The notes: generated by a model not told the origin, from the letters alone. A DNA stretch of 64,000 bases from an uncultured Bacilli bacterium (GCA_934095845.1 CAKOKS010000001.1:62001-126000), one strand, 5' to 3'. Counted from the stretch's first letter, positions 42,639 through 52,457 are shown. Numbers and translations: made by a program.

Positions 42639-44309
42639 TTATTTTTTTATTTCCATTATAACTGGTAGAATCATTGGTCTTCTTCCAGTTCTTTCGTTAA
42701 TAAACATATTAAGTTCAAGTATTACTTGATTTTTTATATCTATTACATTATATTTTCCACTTAAAGATTTATTAACTATTTCACTTACTTTATTTTCAAT
42801 TTCTCTTATTAAAGAAGCATTTTCATTTACTAAAACAAATCCTCTAGTAGTTATATTTGGTTTTATAAGTAAGGTTTGTTTGTTAACATCAATATTTAAT
42901 ATAGCTATCAAAACACCATCTTTACTCATAAGTTTTCTATCTTTTATTACAACTGAGCCAATGTCTCCAATACGAGAACCATCAACGTATACATCTCCAG
43001 CGGTAATTCTTCTTCCTCTTCGGCATCCATTTTTATCCATTAAAACAACATCACCATTTTTACAAATAAAGATATTATTTTCTGGAACATCGCAGGAAAC
43101 AGCTAAATCTTTATGAGCTTTTAACATATGATATTCTCCATGAATTGGCATTAAATATTCTGGTTTAATAAGTCTTAGCATCCATTTTAATTCTTCAGCT
43201 TTAGCATGACCAGATGTGTGAATATCTGATACATCAGAATTTGTATAAACTTTAACACCTTTTAAATAAAGTTTATTAATAATTCTATTAATGCTTTGTG
43301 AGTTACCTGGAATTGGGTTAGAAGAGAATACAATTATATCATCTGGCATTAGTTGAACTTGTTTATGAGTTCCGTTAGCTATTCTTGATAAAGCTGCTAG
43401 AGGTTCACCTTGAGAACCTGTACATAAAATACAAATTTCGTTTTTCTTTAAATCTTTTGCCTGATTAGCATCAATAAAAATTGTTGGATCTTTTATAAGA
43501 TTGTTTTTTATTGCTATTTCTTTAGCTGATTCCATACTTCTTCCGAAAGTAATGATTTTTCTATTATTTTCACGACAAGTTTCAACAATATGTTTAATTC
43601 TATAAATATTTGATGCAAATGTAGCAAGTATAATTCTATTTGTACTTGAATTTGCAAATATATCACCTAGAGCTTCATCAACTATTGCTTCACTTGCTGA
43701 AAATCCTGGAGATAAAGCATTTGTACTTTCTGAAAGTAAAAGTTTAACTCCATGACTTCCTAAAGATGCCATTTTGTGAATATCGGCCATTGGACCAATT
43801 GGTGTTAAATCAAATTTAAAGTCACCAGTATGAATAATATCTCCATTTGGTGTATGAACAACTATTGCAAATGAATCTGGGATTGAGTGTGTTGTTGTAA
43901 TGAATTCAACACTTAAATTTTTAAACTTGATAACTGTGTCTTTATTATAAACTTCTAAATTATCATATTTCATATTTTTGTCATCAAGTTTTTTTCTGAT
44001 TAAATCACTTGCAATTTGTGATGCATAAATCTTTGGTATATTAACGTTTTGAAGTAAAAAAGTAATTCCACCTATATGATCTTCATGACCATGAGTAATT
44101 ATTAAAGCTTTTATTTTATCTTCATTTTGTTTTAAGTAAGTCACATCTTGAATAACATAATCTATACCTAATAAATCATCTTCTGGAAACATGACTCCAG
44201 CATCAATTATTATAATTTCTTTTCCATGTTCTATAACATACATGTTTTTTCCAACTTCGCCTAAACCGCCTAAAGCGAAAACAGACGTAGTTGTATCTGT
44301 TTCTTTCAT
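42639..44309 (-). CDS. rnj: Ribonuclease J
   Basis: 556 residues, full length for the family. Metallo-beta-lactamase domain: HGHEDHIGG near 74-82, SIPDSFAIVVHTPNGDIIHTGDFKFD; beta-CASP part with SGTQGE-like CTGSQGEPLAAL, and HTSGHAKAEEL plus PIHGEYHML at the end of the core, then the C-terminal oligomerisation domain. RNase J degrades and matures RNA (5'-3' exo- and endonuclease) in Firmicutes. AGGAGGATAA precedes ATG 44309. J1 or J2 type is not resolved. Confidence 0.96.
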   Translation of the reverse strand: MKETDTTTSVFALGGLGEVGKNMYVIEHGKEIIIIDAGVMFPEDDLLGIDYVIQDVTYLKQNEDKIKALIITHGHEDHIGGITFLLQNVNIPKIYASQIASDLIRKKLDDKNMKYDNLEVYNKDTVIKFKNLSVEFITTTHSIPDSFAIVVHTPNGDIIHTGDFKFDLTPIGPMADIHKMASLGSHGVKLLLSESTNALSPGFSASEAIVDEALGDIFANSSTNRIILATFASNIYRIKHIVETCRENNRKIITFGRSMESAKEIAIKNNLIKDPTIFIDANQAKDLKKNEICILCTGSQGEPLAALSRIANGTHKQVQLMPDDIIVFSSNPIPGNSQSINRIINKLYLKGVKVYTNSDVSDIHTSGHAKAEELKWMLRLIKPEYLMPIHGEYHMLKAHKDLAVSCDVPENNIFICKNGDVVLMDKNGCRRGRRITAGDVYVDGSRIGDIGSVVIKDRKLMSKDGVLIAILNIDVNKQTLLIKPNITTRGFVLVNENASLIREIENKVSEIVNKSLSGKYNVIDIKNQVILELNMFINERTGRRPMILPVIMEIKK

Positions 44310-44473
44310 TTTTTATCCTCCTAAAAAAAGTTTATAATAAAGCTCTCAGATAAGTAAGATTATACTATAAATTTATTAAAAAGTCTATTGTACATAAAAA
44401 TTTTACATAAATTTGAATAAAAAAGAAGTAATTTGAATCTTAATAGCAATATATATGTTTAGAAGGAGGAGAA

Positions 44474-45649
44474 ATGAAGAAAATTATATTGTATGTTTTA
44501 ATTTTAATTATACTTTTTATGCCAACTTATGTTAAATCTTTAACTATTTATGGTGATTATGAAAAATATAAGATGGGAGTTGATGAATTTTTACCAGAAA
44601 GTGATACGTTAAAGCGAGAAGAAATTACTTTATATAATACTTATGAAATAGAAAATAATGATTTGGGATATTTAGAAGAATGTAATAAGTATGATGAAAA
44701 TGATTATTTAGAAGAAACACTATATAGCAAAGATAAACTTAATGATTCTTATGGCTATCAACCAATTCTTACTAATGGTAAAAGACTACAAATGATTTCT
44801 TTATATGATTTTAAAGATGTAAACATTAAAGAAATTAATATTTATTATAAAGGAGAGTTAATTGAATATTACTTTTTGAAAAATAAAGACAAATTTAAAA
44901 TCTTAAATGATCATGATCTAAATACAAATTTAATTTTGTCAGGGAATATGGAGATTACTATATATTTTAGTGATAATAACTTAAATCCATTGGAATTAAG
45001 TGTTGAAGTAATTGGTGATGAAATAAATGTGTCAAGTTACTTTACCTTTTATGATGGAAATACTTTTTTTGCTAAGACTAAGGGTAATTATATTTATTTT
45101 GTAGATAATGATGAATATGAAAACTTAAAGGAAAAGTATGGAGCTTATAACATTCAAAATACAGTTAGTAGTTATACTAATGTAAAAAATTATTATAAAA
45201 AAAATATTCGTAAGTATCATTGTTACAAAGAAGAAAAGGTTAAAACAAATGAATATGTTTTAGATGGAGAAAATTTAATTAAAGATGATTTTATTAAAAA
45301 ATATAATTATTATATACGTTCCAAAAATATAATTGAAGATAATGTTGAAGAAATTAAAAATATAGTTTCAGAAAATAATGATATTGTTAAAAGTGAAAAT
45401 CCAAAAACAAATGAAACTAAGATAAAAAGTAAAACATCTATAAAAAAAGAAAAAAAACTTTCAAATATAGATAATGATGAAATAGAAGATGATCAAAGTA
45501 CTCAAGAAGAAATAGTAAAAGTTGAGCCTTTAGTAAATAAAGTTAAGGTTAATCCAAATAAAAAATTTAAATTTAGATATTTGTTTTTAATTATAATTTT
45601 ATTCTTTATTTTACACATTTTATTACATTGTTTACATAGAAAAAAGTAA
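44474..45649 (+). CDS. Unknown exported protein, signal peptide and C-terminal anchor, 391 aa
   Basis: Signal peptide 1-22 (ILYVLILIILFMPTYVKS), a beta-rich domain (~23-230) with a possible cysteine pair and a charged linker rich in Lys/Glu/Asn (about 285-360), then a C-terminal helix (FRYLFLIIILFFILHILLH) and basic tail. Strong AAGGAGGAG site before ATG. No known family. Its place immediately before spoIIAA suggests, but does not show, a role around sporulation. Confidence 0.6.
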   Translation: MKKIILYVLILIILFMPTYVKSLTIYGDYEKYKMGVDEFLPESDTLKREEITLYNTYEIENNDLGYLEECNKYDENDYLEETLYSKDKLNDSYGYQPILTNGKRLQMISLYDFKDVNIKEINIYYKGELIEYYFLKNKDKFKILNDHDLNTNLILSGNMEITIYFSDNNLNPLELSVEVIGDEINVSSYFTFYDGNTFFAKTKGNYIYFVDNDEYENLKEKYGAYNIQNTVSSYTNVKNYYKKNIRKYHCYKEEKVKTNEYVLDGENLIKDDFIKKYNYYIRSKNIIEDNVEEIKNIVSENNDIVKSENPKTNETKIKSKTSIKKEKKLSNIDNDEIEDDQSTQEEIVKVEPLVNKVKVNPNKKFKFRYLFLIIILFFILHILLHCLHRKK

Positions 45650-45720
45650 GATAGTAGGCCTTTTTGTCGAATCTCTTTTTTAGAATATTTATTTAAGATA
45701 TAACAAAGGTGGGTGATAAA

Positions 45721-46038
45721 ATGTTAAAGATTAATTTGGAGTATAGAAAGGGAATATTATTTGTAAGATTAAAAGGAAATTTAAACAAGAATACAGCTCA
45801 AAAATTTATGGATTACACTTTACCAATTATTGAAGATTATGGAATTAAGTATATGGTATACAATTTAGATGGACTTATGTCAATAGACTCAATTGGAGAA
45901 AATGCACTTTTAAGTGGAGGACAAAGTGTTAAAGAAAATGATGGAAGAGTTTTATTAATAAATAATCGAGTAAATACATGTTTAAGATTTGATAAAATAA
46001 CTGATGAATTAGTAGCTTTGGATCTTTTAAAAGTATAG
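45721..46038 (+). CDS. spoIIAA: Anti-sigma F factor antagonist SpoIIAA (STAS domain)
   Basis: 105 residues from ATG 45721; AAAGGTGG lies eight bases upstream, and an in-frame GTG at 45709 is inside that site. STAS fold: LKINLEYRKGILFVRLKGNL, YMVYNLDGLMSIDSIGENAL. The phosphorylatable serine is conserved as S57 in SIDSIG, equivalent to DSSG of B. subtilis SpoIIAA, though the second Ser of that motif is Ile. In the model organism the kinase SpoIIAB lies between this gene and sigF; here sigF starts one base before this stop ends. So antagonist and sigma are adjacent and the kinase/anti-sigma is missing from the locus. Confidence 0.85.
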   Translation: MLKINLEYRKGILFVRLKGNLNKNTAQKFMDYTLPIIEDYGIKYMVYNLDGLMSIDSIGENALLSGGQSVKENDGRVLLINNRVNTCLRFDKITDELVALDLLKV

Positions 46039-46652
46039 TGTTAGATTTAATAAGTGAAAATGAATGGTTAATTTATAGTATTGCTAAAAAGTTTTATAAT
46101 GTAGAAAGAGAAGACCTTTATCAAGCTGGTTGTTTGGGACTAATAAAAGCAAATAATAATTATAAAGAGGAGTTTGGACCTTTTTCAAGTTATGCTTATA
46201 AATACATATTTGGGGAAATGTATGAATTATCAGTTAAATGTCGAAATATTAAATTAAATAAGTATTATTTGAAACTATATAAACTAATAATAAAAGCTCA
46301 TAGTTATTTAACACAGGTTTTAAGTAAAGAACCTACATTTGAAGAAATAAGTGAATATATTGGGTATCCATCTTCTGAAATTGAGTATGTAAGTATATTA
46401 TGTGAGGATATGTTTAGTTTGGATGATGAATATCAAAATATACAAGTAGGTGTTAATTCTATAAATGATGATGATTTACTTTTATCCGAATCAATAGAAT
46501 CTTTAGACCCAATATCATCTTTAGTAATTAAATATCGTTTTAAAGAAGATATGACACAAAGTGAAGTTGCTCAAAAACTTGGAATGTCCCAGGTAAAAGT
46601 GTCAAGAATTGAAAGTAAAAGTAAAAAACAAATTCTTGAATATATTTCTTAA
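46038..46652 (+). CDS. sigF: Sporulation sigma factor, SigF-like
   Basis: 204 residues, GTG start overlapping the SpoIIAA stop by one base. Sigma-70 regions: 2 (YQAGCLGLIKANNNYKEEFG, FSSYAYKYIFGEM), 3 (KAHSYLTQVLSKEPTFEEIS) and 4 (VIKYRFKEDMTQSEVAQKLG, VSRIESKSKKQI). Forespore sigma F fits by position behind spoIIAA and ahead of spoVA. It lacks the ~40-residue N-terminal extension of B. subtilis SigF (about 255 aa), starting right at region 2.1; the extension matters little for DNA binding but the missing part may relate to anti-sigma contact. SigG-type identity cannot be excluded. Confidence 0.83.
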   Translation: MLDLISENEWLIYSIAKKFYNVEREDLYQAGCLGLIKANNNYKEEFGPFSSYAYKYIFGEMYELSVKCRNIKLNKYYLKLYKLIIKAHSYLTQVLSKEPTFEEISEYIGYPSSEIEYVSILCEDMFSLDDEYQNIQVGVNSINDDDLLLSESIESLDPISSLVIKYRFKEDMTQSEVAQKLGMSQVKVSRIESKSKKQILEYIS

Positions 46653-46684
46653 AAAATCTCCATAATATAAATGGAGGTTTTTAT

Positions 46685-47086
46685 ATGGATTATAAAAAAT
46701 TAGTTGATTCTTTAACTCCTAAAGAAAATAAGTTAAAAAATATATTATATGCATTTATTTCTGGTGGAGTTATTGGAAGTATTTCAGAGATTCTTGTTAA
46801 GTGTTTTCAAGTAGAAAATATGTTAGTTATTTGGATTGTCATTGCTTCAATTTTAACTGGTGCTCATGTGTTTGATAACATTGTTGAAAAATTTAAAATG
46901 GGTGTAATTATTCCAATTACTGGTTTTTCACATTCAGTTACTGCTAGTGAATTAGAATATAAAAGTGAAGGATTAATAACTGGTATTGGTTCTAATTATT
47001 TTAAGTTAGCTGGAAGTGTAATACTTTATGGAATATTATCAGCAAGTATTCTTGCTTTATTGAAAGGACTAATATGGTTACTATAA
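46685..47086 (+). CDS. spoVAC: Stage V sporulation protein AC (SpoVAC)
   Basis: 133 residues, four helices. YKKLVDSLTPKENKLKNILY, FISGGVIGSISEI, GFSHSVTASELEYKSEGLIT and GIGSNYFKLAGSVILYGI are the SpoVAC signatures. SpoVA proteins move Ca-dipicolinic acid into the spore core and out during germination; SpoVAC acts as a mechanosensitive channel. GGAGGTTTT before ATG. Thirty-odd bases after sigF, so transcribed together. Confidence 0.94.
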   Translation: MDYKKLVDSLTPKENKLKNILYAFISGGVIGSISEILVKCFQVENMLVIWIVIASILTGAHVFDNIVEKFKMGVIIPITGFSHSVTASELEYKSEGLITGIGSNYFKLAGSVILYGILSASILALLKGLIWLL

Positions 47087-48033
47087 AATATAATAATGTG
47101 TTTATAAATAATTGGTTTTCAGTATGTGGTGAAGATGAAGCGAATGGAAATATAAAAAATGTTAATATGGTTTTAAAAGACTTGTATTACGGAGAAAAAA
47201 CTTTAGAAGAAGCTGAAATAAAAATGCAAAAAACAGTTCTAAATAACTTATCAAGTATAAGTGATTTTAACTTGGTTATTGGAGGAAATTTATCTAATCA
47301 ACTTGGTAGTATGAATGCAAGTTTAAAAAATACAGGTAAATCTTTTTTAGGAGTTTATAATGCCTGTGCAAGTTTTGTTGAAGGTATGATTATTGGTGCT
47401 AATATGATTTCTTCTAATGAAATTGATAAAACTTGTGTTTTAACTAGTTCTCATGAATTAACGAGTGAAAGACAATTTAGATTTCCAATAGAATATGGAT
47501 CTTTAAAAGCAAATTACACAACTATAACAGCAACAGGAAGTGTAGGTGTAATTATTTCAAATGATAAAACAAAATGTAAAATAGTTTCTTCAACTATTGG
47601 CTCAGTTGTAGACTACTCAATAACTGATGTTAATAACATGGGAGCTATAATGGCTCCTGCTGCTATGAATACAATTATTAATCATTTAAAAAATATGAAT
47701 AAAAACATCAATGATTATGACATTATATTAACTGGAGATTTAGGTAAACTTGGGTTAGAAATATTAAAAACGATTCTTTATAAAGAATATAATTTAAAAA
47801 CTAATAAACTTACAGATGCTGGTTCTATTTTATATAAGGATGAACAAAACAAGTATCAAGGCGGAAGTGGACCAGTTGTTTTACCATTAGTCTTATTTAA
47901 TAAAATTTTATTAAGCAAAAAATATAAACATATTCTTATTGTTGGAACTGGAGCATTACATAATACAACTTTAGTTAATCAAAAGAAATCTATTCCAGCA
48001 ATAGCTCATGCTATAGAAATAGAGGTGCAATAA
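47074..48033 (+). CDS. spoVAD: Stage V sporulation protein AD (SpoVAD)
   Basis: 319 residues with thiolase-like fold: GEDEANGN, NACASFVEGMIIGANMI (NACA/S motif), LTSSHELTSERQFRFPIEYG, GSVGVIIS, YDIILTGDLGKLGLEIL and GGSGPVVLPLVLFN. Binds dipicolinic acid in spore inner membrane complexes. Start overlaps spoVAC by 13 bases and stop overlaps spoVAE by one. All key residues as in the family. Confidence 0.95.
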   Translation: MVTIKYNNVFINNWFSVCGEDEANGNIKNVNMVLKDLYYGEKTLEEAEIKMQKTVLNNLSSISDFNLVIGGNLSNQLGSMNASLKNTGKSFLGVYNACASFVEGMIIGANMISSNEIDKTCVLTSSHELTSERQFRFPIEYGSLKANYTTITATGSVGVIISNDKTKCKIVSSTIGSVVDYSITDVNNMGAIMAPAAMNTIINHLKNMNKNINDYDIILTGDLGKLGLEILKTILYKEYNLKTNKLTDAGSILYKDEQNKYQGGSGPVVLPLVLFNKILLSKKYKHILIVGTGALHNTTLVNQKKSIPAIAHAIEIEVQ

Positions 48034-48356
48034 TGATTATAAAATCATTTATATTTACAGGAATTGTATGTGCAATAGCTCAAATAATTAAAGATAATAC
48101 TAAACTTACAAATGGTCATATTACTAGTATCTTTGTAAGTGTTGGAGCGCTTTTAGGATTCTTTAATATATATGATAAACTTGTATCATTTTTTGGAGGA
48201 GGTGCAAGTGTAGTTATTATGTCATTTGGTAATACTCTTTATAAAGGAGCAATTGAAAAAGGTATTTTAAATATGCTTGGAAATGTTTCAACTGGAATTG
48301 TTGCGTCTATTTTAATTGCTACTATTGTAACTTTTATTTTTAAAGTAAAAGACTAG
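48033..48356 (+). CDS. spoVAE: Stage V sporulation protein AE (SpoVAEb type)
   Basis: 107 residues, three to four helices: KSFIFTGIVCAIAQIIKDNT, LTNGHITSIFVSVGALLGFF, DKLVSFFGGGASVVIMSFG, and YKGAIEKGILNMLGNVSTG. Matches SpoVAEb, the small membrane subunit that completes the SpoVA C-D-E core. An AGCAT/ATGCT hairpin with T8 follows (48354-48381), so the spoIIAA-sigF-spoVACDE operon ends here; spoVAA, AB and AF are not present. Confidence 0.93.
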   Translation: MIIKSFIFTGIVCAIAQIIKDNTKLTNGHITSIFVSVGALLGFFNIYDKLVSFFGGGASVVIMSFGNTLYKGAIEKGILNMLGNVSTGIVASILIATIVTFIFKVKD

Positions 48357-48381
48357 CATATTGTTAAAAATGCTTTTTTTT
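48354..48381 (+). terminator. Terminator of the spoIIAA-sigF-spoVACDE operon
   Basis: AGCAT, 10-base loop, ATGCT followed by T8. Confidence 0.6.
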
Positions 48382-48406
48382 TATATAATTATTATAGGTG
48401 AGGCAT

Positions 48407-49606
48407 ATGAAAAATAAACTATTTGTACTTATTTTAACTATTGTAATAGTTTTATTAATAAGTATTCCTTTACTATTTATAAAAAGTAAGAGTTTAAAAA
48501 ACTATACTGAAGATGTTGAAAAAACGATAGTTATTAACAATAAAAACATAAATATTTTATATAAAGATGGAAATATGATAGATGTATCTTTAACTTATGG
48601 AAATACATTAGAAAAAATAATTGAATTAAGAAATGAAAATGATGAAGATGAAGTTGTTTCTATTAATCTTAAAGATTTAAAAGTAAGTAACGAAATTTCT
48701 ACTTATAAAATATATTATTCAATTAATGGAGAAGAATTTAAAGTATTAAAAGATGAACAAAAATTAACAGATAAATTAGTATATAATTTAGTTAATTATA
48801 AAAATTCAGGAATGACTTTAAAAATTATTTTTAAAGGTTTGTCTGAAGAAAGTGATACACATATTTCAGGTGAATTAAGTGTTGATAATAATTTAAGTAA
48901 GAAAGATATATTTTTAAATAAGTTAGTCGATGTCCATAATAAAATAACTGAGAAAATTAAATCTTTAAATGGTATAAATGAATCAGGAATATATTACTTA
49001 AAAGTAAGCGAAGAAGATATTAATGGGTATGCTTTAATTGATGCTCAAAATATAAGTGAAATTAAATATATTTATTCTCTTTATAATGAAAATTACATGA
49101 TTTTAAATTATAAATATAAAGGTTCTTTTAGCAAAAAAGAGGTTAAAGAAAATGATTCAAGTATTAATAATTTGAATGAAGCAGATATATGTAAATTATA
49201 TAGTAAAAAAAGTTGTAATGATTTTTCTTCTTTAAATTATTCTTCAGTAGGTAAAAATGATTTTTATCAAGAGACTTTGCATGTTATAGAAGAAGTAAAA
49301 AATAGAACTTATGATAAAAATGTATTTATAATAGATGTTGCAAATGATTTAAACAGTCAAAATATTAGAGGCTATGTTTTAGTTAATAATATAGATGGAA
49401 ATAATGAAATATATTTATATTTAACAAATGATTTATTTATGATATCTGGATATAATTTAACTAAACTTGGTAATTTTGATGAAAATTCAACAACTATAAG
49501 GGCATATAATGAAAGTGCATTTAATTTATCTAGTAAAGATATGAGAACAGTTTGTTCATTTAGTGGCTTTAATCAATGTTTCAATTTACAAAACGAATTA
49601 GTATAA
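48407..49606 (+). CDS. Unknown membrane-anchored extracellular protein, 399 aa
   Basis: From ATG 48407 (AGGTGAGG upstream). N-terminal helix (about 5-27), then an extracellular beta-rich domain with strong Asn/Lys content (DVSLTYGNTLEKIIELRNEN; YNLVNYKNSGMTLKIIFKG) and two cysteine pairs near 263-275 (ADICKLYSKKSCNDFSS) and near 385-392 (CSFSGFNQC). No family recognised. Followed by a terminator. It sits between the spoVA genes and the sulfotransferase operon. Confidence 0.55.
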   Translation: MKNKLFVLILTIVIVLLISIPLLFIKSKSLKNYTEDVEKTIVINNKNINILYKDGNMIDVSLTYGNTLEKIIELRNENDEDEVVSINLKDLKVSNEISTYKIYYSINGEEFKVLKDEQKLTDKLVYNLVNYKNSGMTLKIIFKGLSEESDTHISGELSVDNNLSKKDIFLNKLVDVHNKITEKIKSLNGINESGIYYLKVSEEDINGYALIDAQNISEIKYIYSLYNENYMILNYKYKGSFSKKEVKENDSSINNLNEADICKLYSKKSCNDFSSLNYSSVGKNDFYQETLHVIEEVKNRTYDKNVFIIDVANDLNSQNIRGYVLVNNIDGNNEIYLYLTNDLFMISGYNLTKLGNFDENSTTIRAYNESAFNLSSKDMRTVCSFSGFNQCFNLQNELV

Positions 49607-49630
49607 AGTTCCTTTATACTTTTTTTTTTT
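49600..49630 (+). terminator. Terminator
   Basis: AGTATAAAG, 3-base loop, CTTTATACT then a long T-run; nine perfect pairs. Confidence 0.85.
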
Positions 49631-49674
49631 ATTTTTTATTGATATAATGATGAATAGATAATAAGGGTGATAAA

Positions 49675-50556
49675 ATGAGAAAAGTCGAGAATTTTATATT
49701 TGTGTTATTTTCAATTGTAGCAAGTTTTATTTGCTTATATAACATATATAATGATGAAGAGAAAATTAAAAGTGATGTAATAGACTCAATAAATAAAAAT
49801 ATATCTTTAATTTCTGAATATGCTAGAAATTTAAGTATTAACTTTGATAAATCAGGAACAGTTAAATTAAATGCTCTTTATAAAGGAGCTCATGGAGAAA
49901 GTAATCCAAATGAATTTAATTATAATTTTAAAATGGATAATGGAATTATTACTCTTGAAAATGAACAAGGGTTTGTTAACTATGATTTATCTAAAATTTA
50001 TAATTTAGTTAATACTTTTTCAAGTATTAAAAGTTTTGCCAAAGAACTTATAGTTGATAAAAATGTAAAATATAGTAAAACTACTTATAAAGTTGATCAA
50101 TACTTAATCAATGAAATATATAATACTAACTTTTCAGAAGTTTTAATAGAAGTAAATACAACTGGTTTTATAAAAAAAGTAAAAGAATATGTAATTGTTT
50201 TAGATGATTATAAAATATCAACTAGAAAAAATAAAATAGTTATTCAAGGAAAAGATAACAAAATAACTTTAACGACTTCTAATAAAGGATATTCACTTAA
50301 TATAAATAATAAATTAAAAGTAAATGTAATAGATTTCTATCAATATAATATATTCATAAACGGAACATCTTTATTTATGGAGTTAACTGATAATAATTTT
50401 TATTTAAATGCTCTTACTACTCATGCTATTTATAATGCTTTAGAAATAACTGGAACTTATGATAATGTTTCAATTAGTAAAACTCAAGAAGCTAAAAAAG
50501 AAGAAAATCCAATAAATAGATACTTTAATGAAGTGGATTTTGGTATTTGGGAGTAA
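49675..50556 (+). CDS. Unknown membrane-anchored extracellular protein, 293 aa
   Basis: N-terminal helix (about 4-23), then a soluble exterior domain with alternating hydrophobic residues of beta strands (KIVIQGKDNKITLTTSNKGY, YSLNINNKLKVNVIDFYQYN) and a lysine-glutamate tail. GGGTGATAAA before ATG. Co-transcribed with the sulfotransferase, starting two bases after this stop. No family recognised. Confidence 0.55.
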   Translation: MRKVENFIFVLFSIVASFICLYNIYNDEEKIKSDVIDSINKNISLISEYARNLSINFDKSGTVKLNALYKGAHGESNPNEFNYNFKMDNGIITLENEQGFVNYDLSKIYNLVNTFSSIKSFAKELIVDKNVKYSKTTYKVDQYLINEIYNTNFSEVLIEVNTTGFIKKVKEYVIVLDDYKISTRKNKIVIQGKDNKITLTTSNKGYSLNINNKLKVNVIDFYQYNIFINGTSLFMELTDNNFYLNALTTHAIYNALEITGTYDNVSISKTQEAKKEENPINRYFNEVDFGIWE

Positions 50557-50558
50557 AT

Positions 50559-52457
50559 ATGAGAAAAATAACTTACGTAACTTTAATAATTATTTTATTA
50601 ATAGGTGTAGTTTTAGTTTATGGAATAAATGAAACAAGAAAAATAAGTGAATATTTTAATGTAAAAAGTGAAAGTGCAATTATAGATCAAGTTCAAAGTC
50701 AAAAAGAAATTAATCGAGAATTAGCGAGTATTTCTAATGATAAGAAATATACAATCGATAACCCTTATATAAAATTAAATCCTTATTCTATAAGTCCACT
50801 TTCAGCTATAATTATTTTTAAAACTGAAGAAGATATAGATGTAGATGTTTATATAAATGGTGAATATTTTACTAAAATGGAGAGTAGTAAAAAACATGTA
50901 ATTCCAATTTATGGATTATATGATGATTATGATAATGTTATAACTTTAAAAACTTCTGATAAAGAATATTCTTATAATATCAAAACTTTAAAATCTAATA
51001 TGGAATATCCTTTAGAAATACTTGAAAATAAGAGTGGTGTAAATAAAAATGATATTATTTTTACAGTAGCATCATATAAAACATATTTAACTGGATGGGA
51101 TAAAGAAGGAAAACTTAGATTTTATTTAACTGTTGATAATAGAATGGATGTTGAATGGCTTGATAATGGACATTTTATTATTGGTACATCTGAAGGTCAA
51201 TTTAGAGAAAATTTTGTTGGTTTAGTAGAAATGGATTATCTTGGTAAAATATATAATTATTATAATTTAGAGCACGGAAATGGATTTGAATTGCAAGTTT
51301 TAGATAATGGTAATTATATGACAGCAGGTGGAGAAGAAGCAATTTATTTTAATTATCAATATATTTATGAAATGAATCCTAAAGATGGAAGTGTTATATC
51401 ATATTTGGATATATATGATGTTATAAAAAAAATAGATGAATCTTTTCCAGATGAGTATTTAGGTCCAAAGGCAATTAGAAATGGTTTCTATTATGATGAA
51501 AATACTGATACATTAGTCGTGTCTTTTAGAGAAATAAATACAATTTTTAATTTTAATTATAAAGAAAAAAAATTAAATTATGTTTTTACTAGTGAAGATA
51601 ATGACTTATTCTCTTCATCAATATGGGATAAATATCGAATTAAAGTAAATAAAGGAAGGTATCCGTTGGGTCAACATACTCCAACTATAACTAAAGATGG
51701 ATATTTAGCATTTTTCAATAATGATTATGATAGATATGGAGTAGCTTTTAAAAACAAAAGTAATAACGTAGGAAGTTATAAAGATAATTATACTTCTGTT
51801 GAAATATATGATATTAAAGAGAATGTTGCTAATTTAGTTTGGAATTATGACTTTAATAAAAAATATTTTTCAATTAAGTATGGCTTATTTAATGTATTAG
51901 AAAATAATCATAAATTTATTGATTTAGGTTATATTTTAAAGGATGATTTTAGAAAAAAAGATGATAATTCTTTAGTAGAAGTAGAAAAAGATGTTAAAGA
52001 TATTTATAGTTTAATTATCGAATTAGATGAAAATGATAATGTTATATTTAAAGCAAAATCAGAAGAGGGCAAATATAGAGCATTTAATCATGATTTATAT
52101 AATAAAGAGACAAAAAATGTTTCAGTAAAAGAACTTAATATAATCGATACAGTTAAAAAAGATAAGATTTCTGAAACATCTATTAAGAAACTTAATGTAT
52201 CTGAATCTATGGAATGGATAAATACTTTTGAATTTACTAAACATACATTTACAACTGACTATAAAATAAAAGAAAATGATGAGGTTAAGTTATATTTCTT
52301 AAATAGTAAAGGTAAAATATTTACATTTACTTATAAAAATAAAGATAATAATAAAATAAATCGAGTATTTAATGTAGATTTAAAAAGTGGAAATTACCGA
52401 TTATATATTTCTATAAACGATAATCTTTATGATACAAAAAAAGTATATAGTTTTTAG
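50559..52457 (+). CDS. Arylsulfate sulfotransferase (ASST family), membrane-anchored
   Basis: 632 residues from ATG 50559 (GGGAGTAAAT upstream). N-terminal helix, an Ig-like N-terminal domain (ISPLSAIIIFKTEEDIDVDV, ITLKTSDKEYSYN), then the beta-propeller of ASST: VEWLDNGHFIIGTSEG, GNGFELQVLDNGNYMTAGGE, GPKAIRNGFYYDENTDTLVV, and the catalytic histidine motif LGQHTPTITKDGYLAFFNND. ASST moves sulfuryl groups between phenolic compounds without PAPS. It is exported. Gut bacteria use such enzymes on phenolic sulfates; the donor here is not known. Confidence 0.85.
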   Translation: MRKITYVTLIIILLIGVVLVYGINETRKISEYFNVKSESAIIDQVQSQKEINRELASISNDKKYTIDNPYIKLNPYSISPLSAIIIFKTEEDIDVDVYINGEYFTKMESSKKHVIPIYGLYDDYDNVITLKTSDKEYSYNIKTLKSNMEYPLEILENKSGVNKNDIIFTVASYKTYLTGWDKEGKLRFYLTVDNRMDVEWLDNGHFIIGTSEGQFRENFVGLVEMDYLGKIYNYYNLEHGNGFELQVLDNGNYMTAGGEEAIYFNYQYIYEMNPKDGSVISYLDIYDVIKKIDESFPDEYLGPKAIRNGFYYDENTDTLVVSFREINTIFNFNYKEKKLNYVFTSEDNDLFSSSIWDKYRIKVNKGRYPLGQHTPTITKDGYLAFFNNDYDRYGVAFKNKSNNVGSYKDNYTSVEIYDIKENVANLVWNYDFNKKYFSIKYGLFNVLENNHKFIDLGYILKDDFRKKDDNSLVEVEKDVKDIYSLIIELDENDNVIFKAKSEEGKYRAFNHDLYNKETKNVSVKELNIIDTVKKDKISETSIKKLNVSESMEWINTFEFTKHTFTTDYKIKENDEVKLYFLNSKGKIFTFTYKNKDNNKINRVFNVDLKSGNYRLYISINDNLYDTKKVYSF

